In this document: positions 20,913 to 33,277 of the stretch, piece by piece
Layout of the letters: every line of letters begins with the position of its first letter
Position numbering within the stretch: position 1 is the first letter of the stretch
Origin: Cladopsammia gracilis
Lineage: Eukaryota; Cnidaria; Anthozoa; Scleractinia; Dendrophylliidae
Direction: 5' to 3'
Length of the DNA: 64,000 bases
NCBI GenBank assembly: GCA_022457155.1
Contig: JAJGOT010000321.1
Coordinates: 800,001-864,000 of the forward strand
Notes under the pieces: model-generated
What the model was told of the DNA's origin: nothing
Database searches by the model: none
Seen by the model: only the letters and a program-made list of their open reading frames with translations
Made by a program: the position numbers and the translations under genes

Positions 20913-21349
20913 TGTCTCCTTTGCGGTCTGCACAATGGAACGATGACGTCATATGACGTAGTTATTAGGTAATTAGTTATACGGCCGCCATCTTGGATCC
21001 GCCATCTTGGATTAATGACCTTTTAGAACCTCTTAAAAACCGTCCAAATTTACTCAAAATTAATCAAAACCAATAAATAAATGCTAAATGACGTAAAAAT
21101 ATAAAAGTTATACCAATAAACATTGTTTTTCCTCATTCAAAGGTACAAATATGCAAATTAAAAAAACATGGCTGTCAAAATCTTGTTGCCATGGAAACAT
21201 CAAGTCACGTGATCAATAAATTGTCATATGAAATTGTTGCCAGATAAATTTAGGAAAAGTTTGATGCGTTTGAGTACATATTAAAGAAGTTATGAATGTT
21301 GAAAGTTGGTGCGGGCACTTTGTGCGCCCCCAGGCTGAATAGAGTTAAC
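20913..21349. repeat. Dispersed repeat A, copy 2
   Basis: Same repeat as 3068-3500 and in the same orientation. It contains a local duplication of CGCCATCTTGGAT absent from copy 1. Together the two copies bracket most of the ROCO gene. Confidence 0.7.
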
Positions 21350-22798
21350 CTTCTTCAGGCATGTTGTTCGTTTCATATTTTAGTCAAAACCGAGATTGCG
21401 TGCGGTCACCCTGTGCTGATTTCGTCGACATTCGCCTGCAGTGTATAAGAAAACTGAGCATTCCAAACTATTGATCCCTCAGACGAGACATTTGCTCCGG
21501 GCGTGCACGTTACCAAAATGAACTATTGCTCATGATTATGTATTTATGCGCTATTGTTTTGCTTTTTGGATTTATATTGTTTTGGCTTTTGTTTTAGTTT
21601 TAAGAACGATATGCATAACTAATGTGTGGGGTTAAACGGAAATCTTTCCGGCTGAAAAGTGCAAAACGACGGAGGTTTTTGCGCTCGAACCAAAGCAAAT
21701 TACCCACCGAAATGTTTACTAGATTCCAATCTTTCCAAAACCGAGTGTGGATGTTGACATTGCGCCTGTTAAAATGAGTTAGAACGCTTAAAGCGATGAT
21801 CGCGCGGTCGAACTCCATACAAGCCTTTATACCAAATTGCTCACTTCAAGGTAAAAATGACGTTATTAAAATATTTTAACGTTTCCAGATAGAATAATAA
21901 CCAAATTACTGGAATCCGAGTGTGGATTTCCGAAAAGTAATTCATAATGGGCGAAATTTTGATTTTCCCTTAAAAATAGCGTTTTCACAGTGATTTTAAG
22001 GGTCAAATTGGGGTCTGGAAACGAGTTAAAAAAATTAGAGGCAAATGTAACCCAATTTTTTGTCATGAGACTTTTTGCTAAAAGAACAATCCCATGAACA
22101 GGAACTGCAAGTACTTAAGTAGGGTAATTTTTTTATTGCATCTTTACAAATATTTTGCAGATTCGGATTTGAGCAAACAATTTTGCAGATCGACGGATTC
22201 GGATATTAAAATCTAACAGATTGGCGGATTTACATACCCCGGCCCTATTCACGCCCCTCGAAACTTGAGGGTGCTTTTCGAGTCTGGCAAATTGTTTAGT
22301 CTGATCATTTACAGGAACGTTCTCTTCTGTAATCCTTATTGCTTTAATTTTTTTTCATAGGTTCTTCGGGGGCAACGACTGGAAGTTTTTAAATGGATGA
22401 AATGATGTTATTTGGTTTCTGAGACGTTTGGAAAATAGTTAAGTGCATCGTATAACACAAACGTTGGTTGTAATGAGTTTTGAACTACAGGTTCGGTTGT
22501 TATCTTTGTCAAAGTATTAATCAATGTACAGAAATTGGAGACTCATTTCCTTAAGGTCTCACAGTACAAGTAGATATCAAGTTGTAGAATATTTTTTCGA
22601 ATTAGATAGAAGACCCTAGACATGCATAAAAGGCGAGACAGTAAAATTAGAGACGCGAGTGTGCGACAAAAGCTTCTGGCATCCAGAACCAGATAGCACG
22701 GAATTGGAAGGTATAATTATTCAATCTTAATAATTATCTTAATCAGTATATTTTTATCAGCGTAATTATTCTAGTTTTAGTAATTGTAGTTATAGTTA
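21350..22798. other. No gene recognised
   Basis: AT-rich sequence. Only short ORFs of 60-72 codons without family features were seen. No clear repeat boundaries. Confidence 0.4.
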
Positions 22799-23545
22799 GG
22801 CGTTTTTAGCGGGGCTCTGCGGGCCGAAGGCCCGCGCGGAGCCCCATACTCATAGAACCATAGAACCCATGCTTGTCATTTTTCATGGTCATGGCTAGCG
22901 GGATGTTTCGCGGGCGCCTTGTGTGCCCGGCGTACGCGCAAGGCTAACTCACCGGCGCGTATACCGTCGTAAAACATGCGCGTATGACGCCACACAACAT
23001 TCGGGATCGTTGCAATTTCACGTCACCTGGGAAAATACTGCTGTGTTTAGCAGAGAAAATCGTTTAAATTTAAGTCGTTATTCTCCTGCATTTTTTCGCG
23101 GTTTGCTGCTCAAGACAGGGATACTAATTAAGGGATACTCAGAAGCCGCTATAGTGGTAAAAGAAGAGCTTTCAGGGATAAAATCTTGCTTCGAGGATGG
23201 GATCAATGCGGGAGATGTTTGTAAATTCGGGTTTCAGAACTGAAGAAGCGGAGATTTAAAGAATTGCCAAGCAGTGGAGGGACTTAAAGGTAAAACAAAA
23301 TACATTTTTCGATGGGAATTTGTGTTGATATCAATCTGTGATTGACTTTTTCTTTCTGTTCTCGCTAGTTTTGGAGAATTGTTTATAAAACGCGCTCAAT
23401 TATAAAATTCAGTTGTTTTGATTTCTTTCATGGGAGACATCTCGGCCTCGATGAGCTATAAATCGTTCGCGTTTAGCTTTTAAACATAAACTTATGGAGA
23501 TTTGAATAAAATTTTTCGAAAGAAGATTGTGTTGTCCATTTTTAT
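22799..23545. repeat. Dispersed repeat C, copy 1
   Basis: About 745 bp matching 31906-32692 in the same orientation. Landmarks: a GC-rich hairpin GCGGGCCGAAGGCCCGC near the start, ACTCATAGAACC, CATTTTTCATGGTCATGGCTA, AAACATGCGCGTATGACGCC, CTCAAGACAGGGATACTAATTA and, at the end, TTTTTCGAAAGAAGATTGTG. The stretch from about 23094 to 23240 is open in both copies (GYSEA.....ELSGIK.CFE), which hints at a decayed coding part. I recognise no family. Confidence 0.7.
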
Positions 23546-24787
23546 CTCGTTAATGCGCTTGCGCATTAAGCGAGATTTCGGAGTCGAGTACTAAAAAGGG
23601 ACAAAAGTTGTTAACAAAATTTTGTGGACTTTTGTCCGGGGGGGTTTCTTGTTCGTTCTTTATAGAAGCTATATTAGGGCATTGAGGATATGGTTGGTTA
23701 AAGCGGTTAGGATTTCAAGAAGGGCGTCACATACTGCCACTAAAATGTTTGGGGAGCACCCCCGGACCTATTGTTAATTTCCCTAGGGTATTGGGATGTC
23801 AGAACTTGTGATGAACTTGTCATATCTCACATTACGTTACCGCAAAGGTATTAGTCCTTGTTAAATTTCGATATCTCACGTTACCTATCAGTTTCAATCA
23901 TTTGTCGTAAAGCCATTATAGCTACTTTAAAAGGGTAAAAATAGGTTAAATGCGTTTTCTTGGGAAACGTAGTTTGAGAATTTCACGGTGTATTTTACTA
24001 ATGGAGAGGTTATAAGAAAGTTAAATGGGACAGGAAAGTTTGTGTGTTAATATGAGCGGTATGGCAGAGCAAAATAGCATGAACTTTGCGTTTTTTTCTA
24101 TTGAGTTGTGGTTACACACACCTTGGGTTTGGGGCCTTCCCAAGGGTTAATGGCTTGGGTTCGGTTTATCTCAGGTTTCATCTTACTCTTGGGGATGCGG
24201 TTACACAGTAAAAGACTCCCCAGGGTAAAATATAATAAGATATGAGTTCACTGACACTGCAGTTTACGCGCGAAAACGTACAGATCGACATGGATGACAC
24301 GAATCGAGATCTTGTAAGTTTAATTTCAGTCATTCTCCTGCTTATCATTCGATAAATATAACAATCCGGCAGTTTTTTTTTGCGAGAAGACACCGAAGAA
24401 GACGCCTTCAACTACGCTATCTTCAAGGTTTGTCGGCGTTTTATTTCCATTTAGGAGCTCGCCACGAACTTGCTCGCCGCCAAGGAGGGCTTGGGTATTT
24501 CCACGACCACAGAATTGGTTTCAGCAACTTCTAAATAACAATGCACTCGATCACTGGTGGAAAGAAAACTTTAGAGTTACAAGTAAGCGTGCAATTAACC
24601 AAGCGTATCAGAGGTCAACTCAGAGAGCAGCAGCAGGCGATTTCCTGTATTAGCTACGTTCTGCATTATGATTGGCCAAGCGGTTTGATTGTGCAATAGT
24701 ATGGTAAACATGTCATAGTTGTGTTGATTTTTTGGCTTATAATGATGACGGTTGAATGGAATTGCGGCAAGCCTTCAATGGCTTAAA
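23546..24787. other. No gene recognised
   Basis: Contains an 18-bp near-palindrome (TAATGCGC, TT, GCGCATTA) at about 23553 and a paired TTGTTAACAAAATTTTGTGG-type stretch. Otherwise AT-rich with short chance ORFs. Confidence 0.4.
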
Positions 24788-25806
24788 TTTTTGCGTCTTT
24801 TGCGTACTGTTACATAATGAAACTGTAATAGCAATTATTAATTGTTTTAAAATAGCACAAAAGCGAAAGTACACGGGTCAGCCAATACTATGCTACCGGT
24901 GCCAAGTGCAGGTTCAATCAAATTAGTTGCAACCTGTAGGTAAACGAACTTAAAATATTCACCTTTATACGGACTTCTATTTTATGAAAGGGGTCAATCC
25001 GGCAATTTTTTTTTTAGTCATATGGGAAGTTTAACTGAGTCAGAGGCTGTCCTATTCAGTACATTTGATAGCTGCGCTCAAAAGAACATGCTATTTTGCT
25101 CTGCCTTTTAAGTCGCTTAGCGAGTGACAACCGGAAATATCGTGAAAAGAAAACTTGGTAAGAATATTCTGCTCCCGGAGGGGGGGGACTCCTATAAGTC
25201 GTCAAGCGGAGGTGCTCGTCAGGAAAAAAAGTGAAACCCTGAACACACTAAAAGATACCATTTTCTGGGAAAATGAATTTTTTTAATCATATATTCTAAA
25301 AGATACCTAGATCCCCTAATTTTAACCCCTAAAAGATACGACGAGCACCCCCACCCAACCACATATGCGAGTCCTCCTCCGGGGTTCTGCTATACGTTGT
25401 CTACCCGGTATGATGAACAGCGAGGAGCGATTTTTTATGTCGCTTAACGAATGTCAAAGTGAAATCTCGTGAAAAGAGTTAATTTTACGATTCGTTTAAA
25501 GTCAACTCGCTTAAAGTTAAACGAGTCAACTTTTCGCGCTCGACGAAGCTGAGAAATCTCACGCTGTATTTTTGTTCGCTTTTTGAGTTGTAATCTTTGT
25601 CTGCTTTTCCAATAGTTATTAAATATTTAGGTGTCATGATTATGCAATAGTATGCAAGAGAGGGTAGATTTTGCTTATTCAGCTAACTAAAAATGTTTCG
25701 GTTTGATTATGCAAGAGTATGGATTTCGGTTTTGTGCTATTTTAAAACAATTAATCATTGCTATTACAGTTTGATTATGCAACAGTACGCAAAAGACGTA
25801 AAAATG
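24788..25806. mobile_element. Inverted-repeat element of about 1 kb
   Basis: Arms 24788-24869 and about 25727-25806 are inverted copies. Both hold GTCTTTTGCGTACTGTT, CAT-AATC/G-AAACTGTAATAGCAAT and TTAATTGTTTTAAAATAGCA. No target duplication is seen. Inside are a direct repeat (about 25110 and 25438, TCGCTTA-CGA-TG and CGTGAAAAGA) and a nested MITE at 25172-25386. No transposase ORF. Confidence 0.55.
25172..25386. mobile_element. G-rich TIR MITE
   Basis: Begins CTCCCGGAGGGGGGGGACTCC and ends with inverted GGAGTCC-like sequence, GAGTCCTCCTCCGGGG. Subterminal GGTGCTCGTC is matched by GACGAGCACC on the other side. The interior repeats CTAAAAGATACC/G three times. About 215 bp, non-coding. Confidence 0.55.
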
Positions 25807-26015
25807 TTCCTGATTTTGTTTATAAAAGTTATCAAGGAAGCATTTTAAGGAGCATTTTATAAGCGATTTCAGCGTGTTTATTTTTTTAAGAGAGATTTTG
25901 TCTCTATTTGACAAAAAGACAATGTATTGTTTGAGTGGCAAGTAAGAGAGAGAAAACGTTCTTGACGTATAAAGTCTATAAAAAGAAGACGAATATCAAT
26001 TGCGTGTCGTACTGA

Positions 26016-26126
26016 TAACATTGAAATCCTAAAGCGGACAAGAGAGTTACCTTAGAGTGCTCAACGTAGCTTGATTGCATTGAAATCCTGACACAAGAGA
26101 GTTGCCTTCGAGCGCTCAACGTAGCT
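26016..26126. repeat. Two-copy tandem repeat, about 55 bp
   Basis: ATTGAAATCCT ... AAGAGAGTTACCTTAGAGTGCTCAACGTAGCT occurs twice in tandem with small changes. It lies 220 bp before the Mutator-like element. Confidence 0.6.
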
Positions 26127-26353
26127 CTATTAGCAAAGAATATAGCACACTTAAAGCAAGAAAAAATATATTTAAATCTATTATTTCGTTAAACAAAATT
26201 TCGTTCCTATTACAAATTAAGTTATCGTCTCTTTCGTAGAAAAATACGTAAACATTGGGAACATCAAACTTTAAGAGGGTATAAAGGAAAAGTAACACAC
26301 ATCTGAACAGCGCCACCATTTTGGACGGCAATCTATCCGTTCCGATGTTAACC

Positions 26354-27712
26354 TAGCCTGTTCCAGGCTCCGAGATAGTGGGTAACGCGCGAAGTAAAAA
26401 AAAGAGAGAGAGGGTAAAATCGCGGGGAACTGGGAGAGGGAGGTCGGCGGAGCCTGTAAACATTTCTTTACCGACGCTCTTCCGCCCTCTTTTGGCAAGT
26501 TTTGCGATAATCCAATTTTCTGTCGTCAAAATGTCAATTAACAGAAATAGTTCTCGGATTTCTCGAGCGAGTATTTTGCGCAAAAGCACGTACAAGAACG
26601 CGAGGAAATCCGCATGTATTGCAAGACGCGTACACCGACGAAAAGACTGTCCTCGAATCTCGATAGGAGAAACGTGGCATGTAGAGAAACCAAGGAGCCA
26701 AGAGTTTCTTTGTTCAGTGTTGTGAGAAATAAGGAATTGCTGGCGTTTTCTAGAACCGAGAGAGATTCAAATATTTCAAACCGGATACAATGACGCCAAA
26801 CGTCTGACAATGGAGGTACTGCATAGCTCCGAAAAACACGTCAACTTAAGCGCAGAATAAACTCTGAGGAACTAAAAACAATTGCAAGATACCACTATTC
26901 CAATATAGACCGTGACTATCGCATACGACTTGGAGCTTTTAGACTCTTTTAGCCGTGATGAAGAAACACTATCTCGCAAGTTATGCTAACCGCAGACTTG
27001 CGCTCACATTAAATCACGGACTGAGAAATGAACTGATCCTTAGCATATCTTTATTTTGATCGAAAAGGAAAAATATCTCAGGCACGTACTTGGGACAGAC
27101 TTATTCTAAAGCTGGACTAAAATGCTTTTAGCGACGAGCAGGATTTGTGTTAGGCCTGTCACCTTTTTAATATAAAAACCTGGCTTTTTCAATTGTTCGA
27201 CTTGATCTCGCATCACTGAAACCAACGGAGAAACGACTACTATCGTCGATTTCTCTGCCAAAGCTGCTTTCGCCAGGCGTAGAAAGAGCAGAAATATCAA
27301 GCTTTTCCCGAAACCGGTCGGCAGAATCGTGAAGACATCTTTACCACGCGCCAAGTTTACAAGGCATTCTTGTTGCCCTTTCCTGAGCGTGTCTATATTA
27401 GGAAAATCGCGCAGGCATTCGACCATAATATTACATGAGTTTGATTCCTTTTCATCACGCGCGAGGATCACGTACGCCATCGTTACGATTGACAAGAATA
27501 ATGTGCATAGCGAAGTGTTGACATTACCTGTCAAAACGGACCAATCAGAGGGTATACCAGGAGCTGGTATACCGGAAAGAGCTTTTTAAAGAAATGTTTA
27601 CAGGCTCCGCCGACCGCCCTCACCCCAGTTCCCCGCGATTTTACCCTCTCTCTCTCTCTTTTTTTTTTTTACTTCGCGCGTTCCCCACTGTCTCGGAGCC
27701 TGGAACAGGCTA
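26354..27712. mobile_element. Mutator-like TIR element carrying a RecQ helicase fragment
   Basis: Element of 1359 bp. Left TIR 26354-26470 (117 bp) and right TIR 27587-27712 (126 bp) are near-perfect inverted copies starting TAGCCTGTTCCAGGCTCCGA. Length differs mainly in the A-run and GA-run. Both sides carry the perfect 9-bp direct repeat ATGTTAACC (26345-26353 and 27713-27721). Long TIRs with a 9-bp duplication are the mark of Mutator-like (MuDR) elements. The cargo on the minus strand is a piece of a RecQ-type helicase and not a transposase, so the unit resembles a Pack-MULE. High TIR identity suggests recent movement. Class is inferred from structure. Confidence 0.7.
27106..27480 (-). pseudogene. 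RecQ-type helicase N-terminal fragment (cargo)
   Basis: ATG at 27480 on the minus strand, about 124 codons. It shows a Q-motif-like LRKGQQECL, Walker A in TGFGKSLIF, and motif Ia in VVVSPLVSVMRDQVEQLKK. The DEAH box, motifs III-VI and the RQC domain are missing, so it cannot be a working helicase. A full RecQ core needs about 350 residues more. The frame is open, which could mean recent capture or selection on a short product; the simplest reading is a captured gene fragment between the TIRs. Confidence 0.65.
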
Positions 27713-28479
27713 ATGTTAACCGCGTAACTCTTTCCTCCTTTCCGGTTCTAGATTTCTGTTCGTGAAATGACCAGAACTCAATTCATTCCATAGGTGTCAG
27801 AACATTCACTGAAGCGTGATGCTTGAAGTTGTTTCTCGCGGTGAATTTGCCTGTAAAGAGCTGTAAACCCGGCGCAGCTTTTTCTCGACAGCTACAGTGA
27901 GCTTACTTTACCATTTTGTAAACAAGGCCAAACACACGACAAATTAATCTAGCACTGCTAAATGAGGGTGCTAATGGGGGTACCCAATTGTCAGTTAACT
28001 ACTATTTTTTTAAAGCCAATTGTCAGTTAACAAGAGGCTACACTGGTAGCCTATACTCATGCGCTTGTATAAGAAAGTTTTATGTTTTTCTTTTTTAACT
28101 GGGTCACGCTGTCGGAAATCGGTTCATTTCAATATTTTCATTCATTGATCTTATCAAGTGATTTAGCTTGACAAGTAGGAAATTACGTATATCAGTAAGG
28201 CTTTTAAATTTGCAAAGTTAAGATAAGGTTACTTTAAAGGCCATGAGAATGACCAGAGTGAATGCGTTTTCGGGATTGGACTTAGAACAGCCGCTTTACG
28301 AAAATTATTCGACATTAGATTCTCATCTAAAAACCATAATTTCTCACCTGTCAAGATAGCTTCCAAAACCGTAATAAGGATTGTCAGTATTAAAGATGTC
28401 TGTTTGATACAGGATCGTACACAGAGAGTATGGGAAGGAAAAAAATCGAATTTCACTGATGCTTGTGTCCAATAAAATA

Positions 28480-29551
28480 CGCTGTGGCTATATGGCCGGT
28501 AACCGGTCAAGGTTTTCAAAACACTAAATGGCCGGCAGTTCTATATTCACAGTAAATTTCTCAAAATCGAAAAATTCCAGCTAATCTAAACTATCATATG
28601 TCGATTTAGAAAAGTCAAGCGATCCTGAAATGCTTTATAGATCTCAAGTCTAGGGTTTGGTTTACGCTGGGCTCAGAAGACGAAACCATGTTTTGTGACA
28701 CTTAAACTTTTTTCAGTTCCACTGCCGGTCAAGGTTTTCAAAACACTAAATGGCCGGCAGTCCTATATTCTCAGTAAATTTGACAAATCGAAACAATACA
28801 GCCATTCTGAACTATCATATGTCGTGATCCTGATCAAACGAGCCGGTTTTGTGGGATTTCTATATCACGAAACCATGTTTTGTGACACTTGGAACTTTTT
28901 TCAGCTCGACTGCCGGTCAAGGTTTTCAAAACACTAAATGGCCGGCAGTTCTATTTTTTCAGTAAATTTCACAAAATCGAAAAGATCCAGCCATTCTGAA
29001 CTATCATATGTCGTGATCCTGATCAAACGAGCCGGTTTTGTGGGATTTCTATATCACGAAACCCCCGACGAAACCATGTTTTTGCAGTCGAGCTGAAAAA
29101 AGTTCAGTGTCACAAAACATGGTTTTGTCTTCTGAGCCCAGCGTAAACCAAACATTAGATTTGAGATCTATAAAGCATTTCAGGATCGTTTGACTTTTTT
29201 AAATCGAGATATGATAGTTTAGATTAGCCGGAATTTTTCGATTTTGTGAAATTTACTGAGAATATAGAACTGCCGGCCATTTAGTGTTTTGAAAACCTTG
29301 ACCGGCAGTCGAACTGAAAAAATTTCTAAGTGTCACAAAACATGGCTTCGTCTACTGAGCCTAGCGTAAACCAAACACTAGGCTTGAAATCTATAAAGCA
29401 TTTCAGGATCGCTCGACCTTTCTAAATCGACATATGATAGTTTAGATTAGCTGGAATTTTTCGATTTTGAGAAATTTACTGAGAATATAGGACTGCCGGC
29501 TATTTAGTGTTTTGAAAACCTTGACCGGTTACCGGCCATATAGCCACAGCG
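28480..29551. mobile_element. Foldback element of tandem units, 9-bp target duplication
   Basis: A 1072-bp near-palindrome. Termini CGCTGTGGCTATATGGCCGG and their inverse are flanked by the perfect 9-bp repeat AATAAAATA (28471-28479 and 29552-29560). The left arm holds three direct units of about 190-220 bp starting near 28508, 28727 and 28915, each opening GGTCAAGGTTTTCAAAACAC. The right arm holds two inverted units. Shared internal words include AAATGGCCGGCAGT, CTATCATATGTCG and ACGAAACCATG. No coding capacity. The structure fits a foldback-type Mutator-like element. Confidence 0.75.
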
Positions 29552-30190
29552 AATAAAATACCAACGGTGTGTCCACTTACTTTGGAGTCTGCTTAATACA
29601 GGTTCTAGCGTAATCAGAAATCTTACTCATTTAATCTAAGACTGAAAAGGGCTCGTGTGGTCAAACCCGGGGTCAACCCGCGTTCGCGTGCTAGGACAAA
29701 ATGACGAAACAGAATACATACCATGTATCTCACTTGTCGCACTTCCCATAAGAAAATGTAGCTCCATTTACAACTGAGCCTTTGTAACAGCTTTCCCGTC
29801 GATCTTCTCTAATCGCAACAACTTTAAATCAAACTCACCGAGTCCAAACTTTCCGCTTATTGTTTGATTATATGTCCATTGAATTGTGCTTTGTCATGTC
29901 AAACGGTATGCGACTTATGTGTCATTCGAATGCCGATCCTTTGTCATCATCTCGATAAAAACTCAGAATAACTTTGACCACGCCACTCGACGCCATCACG
30001 GAGATCAAGGTCAACGCTCTACGACCCTGGTACCTTTCGCATATAATATCGGTTAATATGTCACCTGGTCACGCAGCGGGGCAGGTAAAAGTCACAAAAT
30101 AGCTTTGCTGTTAGGAAAAAACTATGTTGCTTTTATTAACAACAACAATCGTTCATTTAGTATAATTAATAGAATGTCACTTAACTGTTA

Positions 30191-30451
30191 CCGTATTTTC
30201 TCGATTAAACGCCGGGCCCCGAATAAACGCCGGGTATAATTGAGGAAGTTGTAAGTAAGCTCCTCAAACGTTTGTTTGTGGTATAATAAACTTAAGATTT
30301 AAGGGCAAGGTACAAGGCTTACAAGAAAAACGAATAATAACCCTTTCTTAAAAAATGGCGGGCGAGAAAAAACTGCTGATACAAAGAAACGCCGGGTCCA
30401 CAAGGCCAAGTTTGAAATAAACGCCGGGGGCATTTAATAGAGAAAATACGG
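30191..30451. mobile_element. Tigger/pogo-like MITE, copy 1
   Basis: A 261-bp element with termini CCGTATTTTCTC / GAGAAAATACGG flanked by TA (30189-30190, 30452-30453). Contains AAACGCCGGG motifs at both ends. Matches 41053-41314 in inverted orientation. TA duplication and termini fit Tc1/mariner-superfamily MITEs; no transposase. Confidence 0.7.
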
Positions 30452-30453
30452 TA

Positions 30454-31905
30454 ACTTTTCATTTATCAGTTTACTACTATATTTTTGGGCAATTGTCAGT
30501 TAACTGTTAACCCCATCAGCACCCTCCTAAATGCACTGGTATTCTAAATTTCACTTTTGCCGGAACGCAATTGGCATGAAAACAAAACGAAAAAAACTCG
30601 CGAGATAATAACGCCTTTTGTCACAACATTTCACCCACGACTGAAAAACCTTAAACAAATACTGATGAAAAATGGAGTTTCGTTCAAAATCAACCATTCC
30701 TGAAAACTATTTACAAAACGCCGTCTAACACATCATACAAGACGTAAATCACTTAACGACACGACTCATAACAGCCAAACTTTGAAAGCTAATATAAATG
30801 CATCGCAACCGCAAAACCACATAGCGGAGTCGGTGCAGGCCTGTCATGAACCTCATTTCGATCTAAGGGAAACTAAAAAAGTGACCGCCAGGAGTGGTGC
30901 CCTGTTTATCCGCTCCAGACCCAATATTTTCTATATAAGTGCGTCCATAACAGACGTGACCGAAAAATGACCACGTGATCACCATTTTCCCGCCATTTTT
31001 CATGTCAAAATATATAAAACAGCAGACTTGATACTTTAGCTAACTACAAAACTTTCCGTTTCATTATGCTAGAGTAGGAACAGCAAAATACCATAAATTT
31101 TGACTTTCGTTCTTTTTTCGAATACTGCTGGAGAGTTGAAAAAGAAATGGCTGATGGCGCGATGTCTGCTAAACATAGCTCAAATTGTCCTGGCATGGGG
31201 AAAGGCAGCTCTAGAGAAATGACATGTTGTTACGGCCTCCTTTCATTAGATTCGGCAAATGTGAAGTTCAATGTTTGAATCGGGCCTTACTTTAAAGAAT
31301 ATTAAAGATTCAGTCACCATTTGTTGTGTCAATTGATATTTTGATAATTAATATTAATGTCTCATCTGATCAGATATAAAGTCATTGCACGTGACGTATT
31401 ATCGATGTGGGCTTTTAATTGTTTTGAAATTGCGGCAATCTATTGTATTTGATTTAGAAAGTCTTTTCCATTGTCAAATATCCCAACCGAAAATAGACAA
31501 TGAATAACTGAAAATGCACTGTGTAAATTGAACCAACAACACATTTTCATCGTCAATTAGCTAGCAAGGCGGGAAAAGTCTTTCACTTTCACTTCACTAA
31601 CATCAAAATTATTTACATTCACACTCGTGATTCTTTGTTACTCATAACTTTTTTGACTTGCACCAACACGAATTTTCAAACCAAGTTCTCTCAATCTTCT
31701 CTATCCTGCCAAGAACCATATCCAGTTGACTACTGCGCCTCGCATTTTCTACATAATGTCTGATTCTACAACGCCATCTTTACCATATTTATTTTATATT
31801 TATTTTAGATTCTTCTTTTTTTAACCTCATGTTTCAACGCATTAACGAGATGGCTTTAAGAGCCCTTTGATTATGTGTTTGTTCATTCATTACATAGGTT
31901 GGAAA
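30454..31905. other. No gene recognised
   Basis: AT-rich. The end of the possible 2.6-kb element is at about 30540. Beyond that only short ORFs without family features. Confidence 0.4.
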
Positions 31906-32692
31906 GCGATTTTAGCGGAGCACTCGCCGGGCCGAAGGCCCGGCTGCGCAGCTCCATACTCATAGAACCTATGCCCGTCATTTTTCATGGTCATGGCTAG
32001 CGGAATATTTCGCGGGCGCACCTCCGTGACATGTGTCAGTGTGTCTGAGCGTCGCGCAAGGCTAACTCGCGGGCGCGTATGACGTCGCAAAACATGCGCG
32101 TATGACGCCACGCGCGCGGCTACACAGCAGTCAGCTCGGTAAACACTTTTTAAAGTTTTGAAAAAGTTGGATCTTTCGCACTGTTTAGCGGAGCAGTAAA
32201 GTCGTTATTTCTCTGCATTTTTTCGCGGCTTGCTACTCAAGACAGGGATACTAATTAGGGGATACTCAGAAGCCGTTTTAGTGGAAAAAGATGAGCTTTC
32301 AGGGATAAAATATTGCTTCGAGGAACTTCATATTATCAATGCAGGAGCAATGCGGGAAGATGCCTTGTTTTTATTACGGATTTCAGAACCGAAGAAGGGG
32401 AGTTTTAACGAATTTCCAAGCAGTCCAGTGCTTTAAAGGTAAAATAAATCACATTTTTCGATAGGAATTTATGTTGATATCAATTTTTGATTGACTTTTG
32501 CTTTGTGTTCTCTTAAGTTTTGGAGACATGTTTATGAAACGTGTTCAAATTAAGTCGTGTTGTTATCTTGAATTTCATCGAAGACAGCTCTGCCTTGATG
32601 CGCTATAAATGGTACGCGTTTTGCTTTTAAACATAAACTTATGGAAATTTGAATAAAATTTTTCGAAAGAAGATTGTGTTGTCCGCTTTTAT
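31906..32692. repeat. Dispersed repeat C, copy 2
   Basis: Same repeat as 22799-23545 and in the same orientation, with a similar GCCGGGCCGAAGGCCCGG hairpin at its head. It has extra sequence in the middle (CATATTATCAATGCAGG) and the same TTTTTCGAAAGAAGATTGTG ending. The segment 32230-32436 is open (GYSEA, ELSGIK.CFE). Confidence 0.7.
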
Positions 32693-33183
32693 GTCCTTGT
32701 TCGTTCATTACATAGATTTAAAAGCGATTTTATGTAAACAAAACAAGACTTAGATTTTCTGTCTTCACTCGCGTCGCCTTATGCAAATATGTTTGTGTAT
32801 TTTTGCAATTTTGATTTCCAAATCAGTTTCTCGGGCAATTTTTGACAAACAAAAACTGTATTTTATTCGGAAAGTAGTCGTAGTTATTCTAGACAGAGAA
32901 AAGTTGTTTTTGGAACTTTTGTACGGTCTAAATGTTCTGTGCAGACGGTCGGGTAATACATGTACTGTTTTTGAGAATTGCTAAAATTGAAAATAGCCCG
33001 GTCGTCAATCTTAACTCTTGTGCTTCTAACCTTTCACCTTGGTTAAGTTTCACCTTAGTTAAGCTTGTTCAAAGTGCGACGCTGTTAGGCTTGGCCTATC
33101 CATATATATTACGTAAACAAAACAAGACTTGGATTTCTTAACTTAATTTGCGTGGCCTTATGCAAATGTATTATGTATAGTTT

Positions 33184-33277
33184 AAAAAACGAGCAGTAGT
33201 GTATTATCAGGTTTAAAAACTCGAGGCGAAGCCGAGAGTTTTTACACCTGATAATACACGTGCTGCGAGTTTTTTGA
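33184..33277. repeat. Hairpin repeat, about 42-bp arms
   Basis: Inverted arms containing GTGTATTATCAGGT and TAAAAACTC around an AGGCGAAGCC loop. The outer parts AAAAAACGAGCAG and CTGCGAGTTTTTT also pair. Could be a small MITE or part of one. No duplication seen. Confidence 0.6.

Larger units (their letters stand above)
27956..30540. mobile_element. Possible 2.6-kb inverted-repeat element with nested insertions
   Basis: AGCACTGCTAAATGAGGGTGCTAATGGGG-type sequence near 27953 is mirrored at about 30495-30538 (CCCCATCAGCACCCTC ... TGCACTGGT). CAATTGTCAGTTAACT motifs follow on both inner sides. Inside lie the foldback element 28480-29551 and a Tigger-like MITE 30191-30451. Boundaries are approximate and no target duplication was confirmed. 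Confidence 0.4.
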
